DNA of 64,000 bases from JAIUNP01 sp020161975 (GTDB lineage: Bacteria; Pseudomonadota; Alphaproteobacteria; Rhizobiales; Beijerinckiaceae). The notes below the pieces were generated by a model that worked only from the letters and a program-made list of their open reading frames with translations, was not told the DNA's origin and searched no databases. The position numbers and the translations under genes were made by a program. The DNA is taken from NCBI GenBank assembly GCA_036745275.1, contig DAIOGK010000003.1:199336-263335 (forward strand), read 5' to 3'. Numbering within the stretch: the first letter of the stretch is position 1; every line of letters begins with the position of its first letter. Below, piece by piece: positions 21,085-29,079 of this stretch.

Positions 21085-21873
21085 ATGAACGAGAATGCCA
21101 TTATTGAACACACCTCCGCGCTGTGGCGGATGTTTATTGAGTACGCGCCTTCTGTGCTTGGCGCTTTTGTCGTGCTGGTGGTCGGTTTTTATGTCGCTTC
21201 CTGGATCAACCGGCTGGTTGTCCGCGCGCTGGACCGGTCGCGGATCGATCTGACGCTGCGGCCCCTGATCGCGAGCATGGTGCGCTATCTCGTGCTGGCA
21301 CTGACCGCGTTGATCGTGCTCCAGCAGTTCGGGGTTCAGACAGCCTCGCTGGTCGCGCTGCTTGGTACGGTGGGCCTGGCCATCGGCCTTGCGCTACAGG
21401 GCACACTGTCGAATGTCGCGGCGGGACTGATGCTCCTCCTTCTGAGGCCATTTGAGGTCGGCGATGTTATCGAGGCCGCGGGTGCGACAGGAACCGTGCT
21501 CAGCATCGACCTCTTCCACACCAACATGCGCTCGCATGACGGGGTGGATATCGTGGTTCCCAACGGCTCGATCCTGTCCGGCGTCATCCGCAACATGTCG
21601 CATTTTCCCGAACGAGTGCTGAAAGTGAATCTCTCAGTGGCGGCGGGCGCGGATCTTGGCGCGGCGATCAGTGAACTTCAGACGATTGTTGGCGCGTTGC
21701 CTGATTTGATCGCGGAACGCGGCACGACCGTGGCTGTCAAGGCACTGTCAGGCGGGGCGAGCGACATTGAGATCCAGATCTGGGTGCCCAATGAACACTA
21801 TGTCAGCGCGCGCACGACCCTGTTGACCGAGGTGCGCCAGCGCTTCGGCCAGAAGGCGATTGCTTTGGCATAG
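21085..21873 (+). CDS. Small-conductance mechanosensitive channel (MscS family)
   Basis: A 262-residue inner-membrane channel that opens on membrane tension to release solutes after hypo-osmotic shock. Three N-terminal transmembrane helices are visible. The pore helix TM3 has the Ala/Gly pattern LGTVGLAIGLALQGTLSNVA followed by LMLLLLRPFEVGDVIE. The beta domain has IDLFHTNMRSHDGVDIVVPN and the alpha-beta domain follows to the end. Length and layout fit the minimal YggB type (286 in E. coli). Confidence 0.93.
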   Translation: MNENAIIEHTSALWRMFIEYAPSVLGAFVVLVVGFYVASWINRLVVRALDRSRIDLTLRPLIASMVRYLVLALTALIVLQQFGVQTASLVALLGTVGLAIGLALQGTLSNVAAGLMLLLLRPFEVGDVIEAAGATGTVLSIDLFHTNMRSHDGVDIVVPNGSILSGVIRNMSHFPERVLKVNLSVAAGADLGAAISELQTIVGALPDLIAERGTTVAVKALSGGASDIEIQIWVPNEHYVSARTTLLTEVRQRFGQKAIALA

Positions 21874-21917
21874 CAAAGAAAACTCTTCCTTCTGAGAGAG
21901 CGCCGGCATTTCAAGGA

Positions 21918-22306
21918 ATTCGCCAGTCGGCCTGTAAGCCGGGTTCTGTAGGGCCGCCCGGATTGCTCCGGACGACGTGGCGGCCATTCATCTGGGACGC
22001 TGCTTGCGCAGCGCCTCCTGCAACCAACCCGGACGACGGCCCGGAAAATGGCCCGGACGGTTGCCCGCCCTCGTCGTCCCTATTCGGTCTTGCTCCCGGC
22101 GGGGTTTGCCATGCCGCGTCCGTTGCCGTCCGCGCGGTGCGCTCTTACCGCACCTTTTCACCCTTACCCCGGCGTGCCGGGGCGGTTCGTTCTCTGTGGC
22201 ACTGTCCCTGGGGTCGCCCCCGCCGGACGTTATCCGGCGCCGTTCTTCCGTGGAGCCCGGACTTTCCTCCCCCCGAAGGGAGCGGCCGCCCGGCCGACTG
22301 GCGCGG
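21918..22306 (-). ncRNA. rnpB: RNase P RNA
   Basis: The catalytic RNA of RNase P, which matures tRNA 5' ends. On the minus strand the P1 helix is closed by a perfect 12-base pairing, CGCCAGTCGGCC (plus positions 22303-22292) with GGCCGACTGGCG (21932-21921). Between them lie the conserved CRI core GAGGAAAGTCCGGGCTCC near 22252-22269, the AGGGACAGTGCCACAGAGAA segment, and ACAGAACCCGGCTTACAGGC near the 3' end. About 390 nucleotides is normal for a type A alphaproteobacterial RNA. Ends are set to within a few bases. Open frames across this region are not genes. Confidence 0.96.
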
Positions 22307-22416
22307 TTCTCATGCGCTGTGGGAGGGAGGAGTGTCAAGGCGGCAGGCCACCCAGCGCTCGCCGGAGCGGTTCACACAACCCGGTGCCGTATCCGGCCCG
22401 GCCAAGGGTGCCAGCG

Positions 22417-22866
22417 TTACTCGCCGCGCATCGCAACCTTGCTGCCCATGATCGCGCGGACCTTACCGCAATAGATGCGGTTGGCCGCATTCATCCGCGT
22501 TGCGCCAAGCCCTGACTGGTAGCGCATTACTGTGCCGCAGATGTCGCCGCGCGACATGCGGTGGGCCATGCCGAGGTACTTGATGCCATAGCGCAGGTTG
22601 GTGTCGGGGTGCATCAGGCCGGCGGCGGTGCCGGTATAGCCGATGCCGCGCGCGGTCTGGTGGCTGATCTGGGTGAGGCCGAGGTTGGCGCGGTTGCGGG
22701 CGCCCGGGTTGTAACGGCTTTCAATGCGGACGATAGCATCGGCCAGTGCGACAGGCACGTTGTTGGCCTGGGCGTGGCGGGCAATGAGCGGGCGGATCTG
22801 CTCGCTGGCCGAGGCAGTGCCGGTAAGGATGATCAGGCCGACGGCCAGTGCGAAGCGGTTTTTCAA
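22417..22866 (-). CDS. Lytic transglycosylase-like protein (SLT domain)
   Basis: A protein of about 149 residues with a signal peptide (LKNRFALAVGLIILTGTASA) and a compact SLT/lysozyme-like domain. The catalytic Glu is in AIVRIESRYNPGARN, followed by LGLTQISHQTARGIG, NLRYGIKYLGMAH and VMRYQSGLG. It should cleave peptidoglycan glycan strands in the periplasm. TTG 22866, preceded by AGAAGGA at 7-8 bases, fits the signal peptide better than the ATG at 22944. It lies 110 bases upstream of rnpB on the same strand. Confidence 0.82.
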   Translation of the reverse strand: MKNRFALAVGLIILTGTASASEQIRPLIARHAQANNVPVALADAIVRIESRYNPGARNRANLGLTQISHQTARGIGYTGTAAGLMHPDTNLRYGIKYLGMAHRMSRGDICGTVMRYQSGLGATRMNAANRIYCGKVRAIMGSKVAMRGE

Positions 22867-23103
22867 ATGGCTATCCTTCTCTGGAATGGCAGCGAAAGGG
22901 CGGGCTTTTGTCAGCACAGCGTGGTGTCGGCCCGGCAAAATCATGGCAATTTGCAGGCAATCGCCGCCATTCGGGATTCGGGGATGCTGTTTTCATGATT
23001 TGGTGACGCAGGCGGCATGGCGCGCGGACGGCTTCCTTGACAGCGGCGCGGTATTGCCATTCGTTATCGATGACTCGCGGTTCATGCGTCGAGGAGGAGT
23101 ATC

Positions 23104-23385
23104 ATGAAGAAGATTATGAGTGTTGCGGCGGTTGCGCTTGTGCTGGCGGGACTTGGTGCCTGCAACACCAACGATCCCAGGGATCGTGCGGTTGGTGGCG
23201 GCCTGCTTGGGGCTGCGGCGGGTGCGGCCATCGGCGCGGCGGCTACGGGCCGTGGCTCCGGCGCGCTGGCGGGTGCGGCCATCGGCGGTGTCGGCGGTGC
23301 CGTGGTGGGCGCTGCGACGGCGCCGCGTTGCGCCCGCTGGGGCCGCGACTACTACGGCAACAGCGTCTGCACGGCCTATTATTGA
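23104..23385 (+). CDS. Small glycine-zipper outer-membrane lipoprotein
   Basis: A 93-residue protein with an N-terminal lipoprotein signal (MKKIMSVAAVALVLAGLGAC, lipobox LGAC). A Gly/Ala-zipper follows (GLLGAAAGAAIGAAATGRGS and AGAAIGGVGGAVVGAA) and then a short tail with two cysteines (PRCARWGRDYYGNSVCTAYY). Such proteins insert into or lie under the outer membrane; the function is unknown. A good GAGGAG precedes ATG 23104. Confidence 0.83.
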   Translation: MKKIMSVAAVALVLAGLGACNTNDPRDRAVGGGLLGAAAGAAIGAAATGRGSGALAGAAIGGVGGAVVGAATAPRCARWGRDYYGNSVCTAYY

Positions 23386-23446
23386 TCGACGGGGCGGGGG
23401 CAGGCGCAACGCTTGCCCCCGGTCTGTGCCTGCCTGATAACGGGAC

Positions 23447-24259
23447 ATGCGCGCCAAGGCTGATTCCCGTTATGCGAAGCTTTTCCCCTCCCCAAACCAT
23501 GGCGAGCGCAAGGACGGGCTGCGGCCTGAACTGGTGCTGCTGCATTATACCGGGATGCCGGATGCCCAATCCGCGCTGAAGTGGCTGTGTACGCCCGAAT
23601 CGAGCGTTTCCTGTCACTATTTCGTGTTCGAGACCGGCAAAATCCTGCAACTCGTGCCGGAAAGTCGAAGGGCCTGGCACGCTGGGGCCGGCATCTGGCG
23701 AGGGTTTGACGACATCAATTCGCGCTCCATCGGCATCGAGATCGTCAACGTCGGCCATGACGGGAGGAGCGTTGATCCTGCCGATCCGCACAAGCGGCTG
23801 GCTGACGCGCCGCTCAACATCCAGCCGCTGCCCCAGTTTCCGAAGCGACAGATCACGGCGGTGATCAAACTCGTCGCGGATATCTGCGACCGCTGGCAGA
23901 TTCCGAGAGCCAATGTGCTCGCCCATTCCGACATTGCGCCGCGCCGCAAGCGTGATCCCGGCGAGGCGTTTCCGTGGAAGCGGCTCAATGACGAGGCCGG
24001 GCTGGGCCTGTGGGTGGAGCCGGTGCCGATCCGCTCGGGACATTTCTACCAGCAGGGCGATGGCGGCGCGCCTGTCGCGGCACTGCAACAGATGCTGGCG
24101 ATGCTCGGCTTTGCCGTGCCGCAAAGCGGGCAATTCGACGAGGAGACAGCCTTTGTCGTCAAGGCGTTCCAGCGCCACTGGCGTCCGGAACGGGTGGATG
24201 GGGTCGCGGATTTCTCGACCATCACGACCTTGCGCGATCTTCTGCGCGCGGAGCGATGA
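23447..24259 (+). CDS. N-acetylmuramoyl-L-alanine amidase, AmiD/AmpD type with peptidoglycan-binding domain
   Basis: A 270-residue Amidase_2 enzyme that cleaves the bond between MurNAc and L-Ala. Zinc-ligand and catalytic regions are LVLLHYTGM near residue 33, SCHYFVFETGK, AWHAG near 77, SIGIEIVN and VLAHSDIAPRRKRDPGEAFP near 160-180. Residues 200-268 form a PG-binding domain (GAPVAALQQMLAMLGFAVPQ and ETAFVVKAFQRHWRP). No signal peptide is seen, so it may act on recycled cytoplasmic anhydro-muropeptides or leave by another route. In related Hyphomicrobiales this amidase stands next to mraZ-rsmH. Confidence 0.9.
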   Translation: MRAKADSRYAKLFPSPNHGERKDGLRPELVLLHYTGMPDAQSALKWLCTPESSVSCHYFVFETGKILQLVPESRRAWHAGAGIWRGFDDINSRSIGIEIVNVGHDGRSVDPADPHKRLADAPLNIQPLPQFPKRQITAVIKLVADICDRWQIPRANVLAHSDIAPRRKRDPGEAFPWKRLNDEAGLGLWVEPVPIRSGHFYQQGDGGAPVAALQQMLAMLGFAVPQSGQFDEETAFVVKAFQRHWRPERVDGVADFSTITTLRDLLRAER

Positions 24260-24353
24260 GGGCGGGCCATCCCCCGCTTGTGTTTTCCAGCGATGCGCCG
24301 TCTTCTCCCCCGGCGGGAGTTCGACCATGACATGATATGTCGCGCGCATTCCG

Positions 24354-24569
24354 ATGGTGCTGAATGTGCCGGAAGCGATGCACTGGGCCATCAAGGACGT
24401 TCTGGAAGGCGAATATGAAGCCCATTACGATGGGCAGGGGCTCGATATCCTCGATGTCGGCGCTAATTGTGGCTCCTTCGCTCTGTGGGCGAATGCGCGC
24501 TGGCCTGGCAGCCATGTCACGAGTTTCGAGCCGCATCCCGAGACGTTCAAGCCGCCGATCCAAACTTAA
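24354..24569 (+). pseudogene. Remnant of an FkbM-family methyltransferase
   Basis: A 71-residue open frame that matches only the SAM-binding front part of FkbM methyltransferases: LDILDVGANCGSFALWANAR followed by HVTSFEPHPETF. It stops after KPPIQT, where more than 130 residues of the domain should follow. The frame also reads back to a TGA at 24333-24335 with plausible residues (YVARIP), so the upstream part may be lost too. Directly downstream lies the hairpin that ends bdhA from the other side. It looks like a deletion scar. Confidence 0.68.
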
Positions 24570-24572
24570 AGA

Positions 24573-24604
24573 CGTGGATGGTCCGCCTTCGCGGACCATC
24601 CACG
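24573..24604. terminator. Strong hairpin terminator downstream of bdhA
   Basis: A perfect 14-base inverted repeat (CGTGGATGGTCCGC/GCGGACCATCCACG) with a CTTC loop, 41 bases past the bdhA stop. On the minus strand the sequence after it is TCTTTAAGTTT, a modest T-rich tail. It separates bdhA from the FkbM remnant. Confidence 0.8.
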
Positions 24605-24645
24605 TTTCCAAGGCCGGGGAACACCGGATTGGAAGGCAAACCGGC

Positions 24646-25455
24646 TTACTGCGCGGTCCAGCCGCCATCGACCGGCACGGCGGTGCCGGTGATGTTATGC
24701 GCGGCCTTCGAGCAGAGGAACAGCGCAAGGGCGCCGATGTCCGACGGGTCGGCCATGCGGCCCGAGGGTTCCTTTTCGAGGACAAGGTTCTTGTAGCCCT
24801 GTGCGCGATCACCGCCGAACTTTTCCGCGCGCGCCATGATCTGCGGCTCGATCAGCGGCGTTTCCACCCAGCCGGGGCAGATGGCGTTGACGGTGACGCC
24901 GCCCGAGGCGCGGTCGCCGGCGGCGGCATATTCGAGGGCCGCAACCTTGGTAAGGCCGACAAGGCCGAATTTCGAGGCGACATAGGGCGCCTTCTCGATC
25001 GAGGCGACGAGGCCATGCACGGAAGCGATGTTGATGACCCGGCCAAAGCCGCGCGCCGCCATGGCCGGCAGGGCGTGGCGCATGGTGTAGAAGCAAGCCG
25101 ACAGATTGAGATTGATGATGGCCTGCCACTTTTCAACGGGCATGTCGGCGACGGAGGCAGTGAACTGCATTCCGGCGTTGTTGACCAGAATGTCGACGCC
25201 GCCGCCCCATTTCAGGGCTTCGGCCATCATCTTGTCGATGGCGGCGGGGTCCATGAGGTTGGCGTCGAAGTAGCGAACGTCCGGCGCGCCGGCCTTCTGC
25301 AACTGGTTGGTGGCGGCCTTGATCTGTTCGGGGGTGCCGAGACCGTTGAGGCCGATGCGGGCGCCGGCTTCAGCAAATGCCGTGGCGATGGCAAGGCCAA
25401 TTCCGCTGGTGGAGCCGGTGACAAGGGCTGTACGGCCCGACAGGGGCTTCGACAT
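24646..25455 (-). CDS. bdhA: D-3-hydroxybutyrate dehydrogenase (SDR family)
   Basis: A 269-residue short-chain dehydrogenase that interconverts 3-hydroxybutyrate and acetoacetate with NAD, usually in polyhydroxybutyrate turnover. It has the cofactor loop TGSTSGIGLAIA, the NNAG motif (DILVNNAGMQFTA), the catalytic Ser in INIASVHG and YxxxK as YVASKFG, then the subgroup sequence HGLVASIEKAPYVASK, VTVNAICPGWVETPLIE and GTAVPVDGGWTAQ. GGAGA precedes ATG 25455. It lies divergent to rsmH, where mraZ would normally be expected. Confidence 0.9.
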   Translation of the reverse strand: MSKPLSGRTALVTGSTSGIGLAIATAFAEAGARIGLNGLGTPEQIKAATNQLQKAGAPDVRYFDANLMDPAAIDKMMAEALKWGGGVDILVNNAGMQFTASVADMPVEKWQAIINLNLSACFYTMRHALPAMAARGFGRVINIASVHGLVASIEKAPYVASKFGLVGLTKVAALEYAAAGDRASGGVTVNAICPGWVETPLIEPQIMARAEKFGGDRAQGYKNLVLEKEPSGRMADPSDIGALALFLCSKAAHNITGTAVPVDGGWTAQ

Positions 25456-25779
25456 GATGCGTTCTCCAGTTGTCGTTCATGCCATGGGTAGGTCCGGGGG
25501 GGCGTCAAGGTCAATCCGCAATCTGGCCAAGCGGCTGGCAGCGCGGGCGCAAATGGTAACCGTTCCTTAGGGTTAACAACGTCTAATGGGCCTTCAAGCT
25601 CCCTGCCGAGCCCTGTGCCCGGCGTCCCCTCATTGAAGGCCGTCCGGCCCCATGTTATCGCGATGCATCCCAACCGGAGACTGGTTCGCAACGCTTCCCC
25701 GTGCGGCTTTCCGCCGTGCGCTGCCGCGTTCGCGCGTCGTTTTCCGGATGACCGGCTGGCGGGGCACGGAGGGGTTGAA
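25456..25779. promoter_or_regulatory. Divergent promoter region of bdhA and the dcw cluster; mraZ absent
   Basis: 324 bases without a credible gene. An open frame entering rsmH from 25615 has no protein-like start. GGTAACC at 25555-25561 and TTAAC at 25573-25577 (inside GGGTTAAC) are the only notable motifs; the second resembles a CtrA half-site, but its partner is missing. No run of TGGG repeats of the kind bound by MraZ is evident. The main promoter of the dcw operon is expected here. Confidence 0.45.
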
Positions 25780-26808
25780 ATGACGGATGCGGTGGGCAAG
25801 GCCGGTTCCGGCGCAAATGAAATGCGGCACATTCCGGTGCTGGGGCCGGAGGCCGTGGCGGCGCTCGGCGTGACAGCCAATGGCATTTATGTGGACGGAA
25901 CCTTCGGGGCGGGTGGCTATACGCGGGCAATCCTTGCGACCGAAGGCGCGCGCGTCATCGCCATTGATCGCGACCCCAATGCGGTTCGGGACGGGCAGGG
26001 GCTGGTGCGCGAGGCGGCGGGCCGGCTGACGCTGGTGCATGGCCGCTTCGGCGATCTTGATTCGATCCTCGATGAGGCGGGCATTGCTGCTATCGATGGC
26101 GTGGTCCTCGATATCGGCGTGTCCTCGATGCAGATCGACGAGGCCATTCGCGGATTTTCCTTCCGGCACGATGGCCCGCTCGACATGCGTATGGCGCAGG
26201 AGGGGGAAAGCGCCGCAGACCTCGTCAACGGCGCTGATGAGGCCGAACTTGCCGACATCTTCTATCATTTCGGCGAGGAACGCCTGTCGCGGCTGATCGC
26301 TCGGGCCATCGTGACCGACCGGAAGGCAAAGCCGTTCACAACGACGCGGCAGCTTGCCGACATGATCGGTCGGATCATCCGCACCCGCCCCGGTGATATC
26401 CACCCCGCGACGCGGACCTTCCAGGCGCTGCGCATCGCGGTCAACGATGAACTGGGTGAGCTGGTTCGGGCGCTTCATGCCGCCGAGCGTGTACTGAAGC
26501 CTGATGGTACGCTGTCTGTGGTCAGCTTCCATTCGCTGGAAGACCGGATCGTGAAGATGTTCTTTGCCGCCCGCTCGGGGCGCGGCGGCGGTTCGCGCCA
26601 CAGCCCTGTTCCGGTGACCGGCGAGGCGACCTTCAGGATCGTCGGCAAATGGCCGGTGACAGCTTCGGCAGCCGAGGTTGCCGCCAATCCGCGGGCCCGG
26701 TCGGCCAAGCTCCGGGCGGCTGTCCGCACCAATTCGCCTGCGCGCGCCATCGAGGCGCAGGTTGCTCAACTGTCCACAGTTCCGTTGCGTAAGAAAGGGA
26801 GGCGCTGA
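25780..26808 (+). CDS. rsmH: 16S rRNA (cytosine-1402 N4)-methyltransferase
   Basis: A 342-residue SAM methyltransferase (formerly MraW) acting on 16S rRNA C1402. It opens the dcw cluster. Signatures: HIPVLGPEAVAAL, VDGTFGAGGYTRAIL, AIDRDPNA, the VVLDIGVSSMQIDEAIRGFS hallmark, GPLDMRM, and RTFQALRIAVNDELGEL followed by VSFHSLEDRIVK. ATG 25780 with GGAGGGG upstream is taken as the start. Its last base overlaps the ftsL start. Confidence 0.96.
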   Translation: MTDAVGKAGSGANEMRHIPVLGPEAVAALGVTANGIYVDGTFGAGGYTRAILATEGARVIAIDRDPNAVRDGQGLVREAAGRLTLVHGRFGDLDSILDEAGIAAIDGVVLDIGVSSMQIDEAIRGFSFRHDGPLDMRMAQEGESAADLVNGADEAELADIFYHFGEERLSRLIARAIVTDRKAKPFTTTRQLADMIGRIIRTRPGDIHPATRTFQALRIAVNDELGELVRALHAAERVLKPDGTLSVVSFHSLEDRIVKMFFAARSGRGGGSRHSPVPVTGEATFRIVGKWPVTASAAEVAANPRARSAKLRAAVRTNSPARAIEAQVAQLSTVPLRKKGRR

Positions 26809-27191
26809 TGCTCCGCCTGCTCAATATCTCTGTCCTGACCTTGTTGGTCGGCACTGCGGCCTGGGCCTACCAGACCAAGTATGAAACGATCTTCTATGCC
26901 GAGCAGGTCAAGAAGCTCGAAGCGCAGGTCGAGAAGGAAAAGGACCAGATCGCCGTTCTGAAGGCGGAATGGCAGCTTCTGAATCGCCCCTATCGGCTGG
27001 AGGCGCTGGCCCAGCGATATCTCGACATGAAGCCGGTCAAATCAACGCAGATCGCGCGCGTGCAGGACATTCCCGAACGGAAGGCGCAGGTCGATCAGAT
27101 CGGCGCCAAGCTCGATGCGCTCGGCATCACGGGATCGATTCCGTCGCCGGAGCCTGCGGGCAAGTCCGGGCGCAAATCCGATCGTCCGTAA
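26808..27191 (+). CDS. ftsL: Cell division protein FtsL
   Basis: A 127-residue single-pass membrane protein. A membrane segment lies at residues 1-22 (LLNISVLTLLVGTAAWAYQT), and a coiled-coil follows (FYAEQVKKLEAQVEKEKDQI) that in FtsL pairs with FtsB and links to FtsQ and FtsWI. The C-terminal LNRPYRLEALAQRYLDMKPV is typical of the alphaproteobacterial form. The charged tail ends GKSGRKSDRP. It overlaps rsmH by one base and is 12 bases from ftsI. Confidence 0.88.
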   Translation: MLRLLNISVLTLLVGTAAWAYQTKYETIFYAEQVKKLEAQVEKEKDQIAVLKAEWQLLNRPYRLEALAQRYLDMKPVKSTQIARVQDIPERKAQVDQIGAKLDALGITGSIPSPEPAGKSGRKSDRP

Positions 27192-27203
27192 TCGGTTGAG
27201 TGG

Positions 27204-29078
27204 ATGATTGAAATGCTGAGTATGTTGCGCGTTTTCAGGGCCGTCCCTTCCCGCTTCCGCCGTTCGAATGCGGAGGCGCCTGCCGTCTGCGCGCCACCGC
27301 GCCAGCGGGAGCCATTTCCGTTGCCAGATTTTTCCGGGCTGGGGCAGTACAGGCCAAGCTGGGCCGGGGTGCGCCGGATCATTTCGGACCTGTTTCACAC
27401 GCGGCCCGACAAAAGCTCCAAACGCCTCCTGATGGCCGGGCTTGCCTTCACGGCTGTGTTCGGCATTCTGGGCGGGCGGCTCGTGCATCTTGCCATGATG
27501 TCCGACGATCAGCCGACGATCCGCCGCCAGGCACAGGAAGCAACCTCAGGTGCGCGCCCCCCGGTTCTGGACCGGAACGGTGAACTCATGGCAGCGGATG
27601 TGAAGATGGTTTCGATCTTCGCCGAACCGCGCCGCATCATCGACAAGGACGAGGCAGTGGAACTGCTCAACGCAGTCTTCCCCGATCTCGATGCCAAAGA
27701 TCTGCGCGACAAGCTCGGCAGTCGCAAGGGTTTCATCTGGGTGAAGCGCGAGGTGACGCCGCGCCAGCAGGCCGAAGTGCACCGGCTCGGTCTGCCCGGC
27801 ATCGGCTTCATTCCCGAGTTCAAGCGTGTCTATCCCAACGGGCAGGTGGCGGCCCATGTGCTCGGCTTCGCCAATGTCGACAACCAGGGCATTGCCGGCA
27901 TCGAGAAATGGATCGATGGGCAGGGACTCAACGACCTGAAAAGCCTCGGGTTCGGCGGCAAGCCGATGGAACTCAAGCCGGTGCGCCTGTCGATCGACAT
28001 GCGCGTGAACCACGCCATGCGCCTCGAACTCATCGATGCGATGAAGAAGTTCAAGGCCAAGGCGGCGGGCGGCGTTATCGTGGATGTCAACACGGGCGAG
28101 ATCGTCTCCCAGGTTTCACTGCCCGATTACGACCCCAACAACCCGACCGATGCGCTGAAGCCTGAGAACATCAACCACCTTGCAGTCGGTGTCTATGAAA
28201 TGGGCTCGACCTTCAAGGCGATGACCACGGCAATGGCGCTCGATTCCGGCAAGGTATCGCTCACTTCGCATTTCGACGCCACGCGGCCCCTGCGCTATGG
28301 ACGGTTTGCGATCAACGACTATCACGGCCAGAAGCGCGTCCTCTCGGTGCCGGAAATCTTCATCTACTCCTCCAACATCGGCACGGCGCGCATGGCGCTG
28401 GCGGTCGGTGTCGAGGGGCACAAGGCCTTTCTGCGCAAGATGGGCCAGCTGGAGCGGCTGCGCACCGAGATGCCGGAATCGGCCATGCCGATCGTCCCGC
28501 AGCAGTGGGGTGAACTCAACACCATGACCATCTCCTTCGGCCATGGTCTTGCCGTATCTCCGCTGCAAGCGGTGGTGGCGACGGCCTCGCTGGTCAACGG
28601 CGGGCTGATGATTCCGCCCACCTACCTCAAGAGGACGCGCGAGGAAGCGCAGGCGATTGCCCGCCGCGTCATCAAGCCGGAGACCTCCGAAGCCATGCGG
28701 TTCGTCATGCGGCTCAATGCCGAGAAGGGCAGCGCCAGCAAGGCGAATGTTCCTGGCTATTACGTGGGCGGCAAGACCGGGACCTCCGAAAAGGTCATCG
28801 GCGGACGCTATTCCAAGACCAAACTGCTCACCACCTTCATGGCGGTGGTGCCTGCGGACAAGCCGCGCTATCTGTTCCTGACCATGCTCGATGAGCCGCA
28901 GGGCCTGCCGGAGACGCATGGCTATGCCACTTCCGGCTGGAATGCGGCGCCGACCACTGGAAAGATCATTGAACGGGTCGGGCCGATGCTCGATGTCGCG
29001 CCGCGGTTCGAGTTTCCGCAGCAGCCCTTCCCGCTCGTCTCGCGGCTGAACCTCAGGCATCAGGTGTTGAGAGACTGA
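27204..29078 (+). CDS. ftsI: Septal peptidoglycan transpeptidase FtsI (PBP3)
   Basis: A 624-residue class B penicillin-binding protein that cross-links septal peptidoglycan with FtsW. There is a cytoplasmic tail of about 72 residues, one membrane helix (LLMAGLAFTAVFGILGGRLV), a pedestal domain with RPPVLDRNGELMA, then the transpeptidase. The active site STFK is near residue 335, SSN near 389 (IYSSNIGTA) and KTGT near 525 (GGKTGTSEK). The cytoplasmic tail is longer than in E. coli; an internal start is possible but the first ATG 27204 keeps the operon spacing short. Confidence 0.95.
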   Translation: MIEMLSMLRVFRAVPSRFRRSNAEAPAVCAPPRQREPFPLPDFSGLGQYRPSWAGVRRIISDLFHTRPDKSSKRLLMAGLAFTAVFGILGGRLVHLAMMSDDQPTIRRQAQEATSGARPPVLDRNGELMAADVKMVSIFAEPRRIIDKDEAVELLNAVFPDLDAKDLRDKLGSRKGFIWVKREVTPRQQAEVHRLGLPGIGFIPEFKRVYPNGQVAAHVLGFANVDNQGIAGIEKWIDGQGLNDLKSLGFGGKPMELKPVRLSIDMRVNHAMRLELIDAMKKFKAKAAGGVIVDVNTGEIVSQVSLPDYDPNNPTDALKPENINHLAVGVYEMGSTFKAMTTAMALDSGKVSLTSHFDATRPLRYGRFAINDYHGQKRVLSVPEIFIYSSNIGTARMALAVGVEGHKAFLRKMGQLERLRTEMPESAMPIVPQQWGELNTMTISFGHGLAVSPLQAVVATASLVNGGLMIPPTYLKRTREEAQAIARRVIKPETSEAMRFVMRLNAEKGSASKANVPGYYVGGKTGTSEKVIGGRYSKTKLLTTFMAVVPADKPRYLFLTMLDEPQGLPETHGYATSGWNAAPTTGKIIERVGPMLDVAPRFEFPQQPFPLVSRLNLRHQVLRD

Positions 29079-29079
29079 C

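Noticed and set aside
21963..22515. Several overlapping plus- and minus-strand open frames
   Set aside because: They fall within rnpB, whose conserved core and P1 helix are clear.
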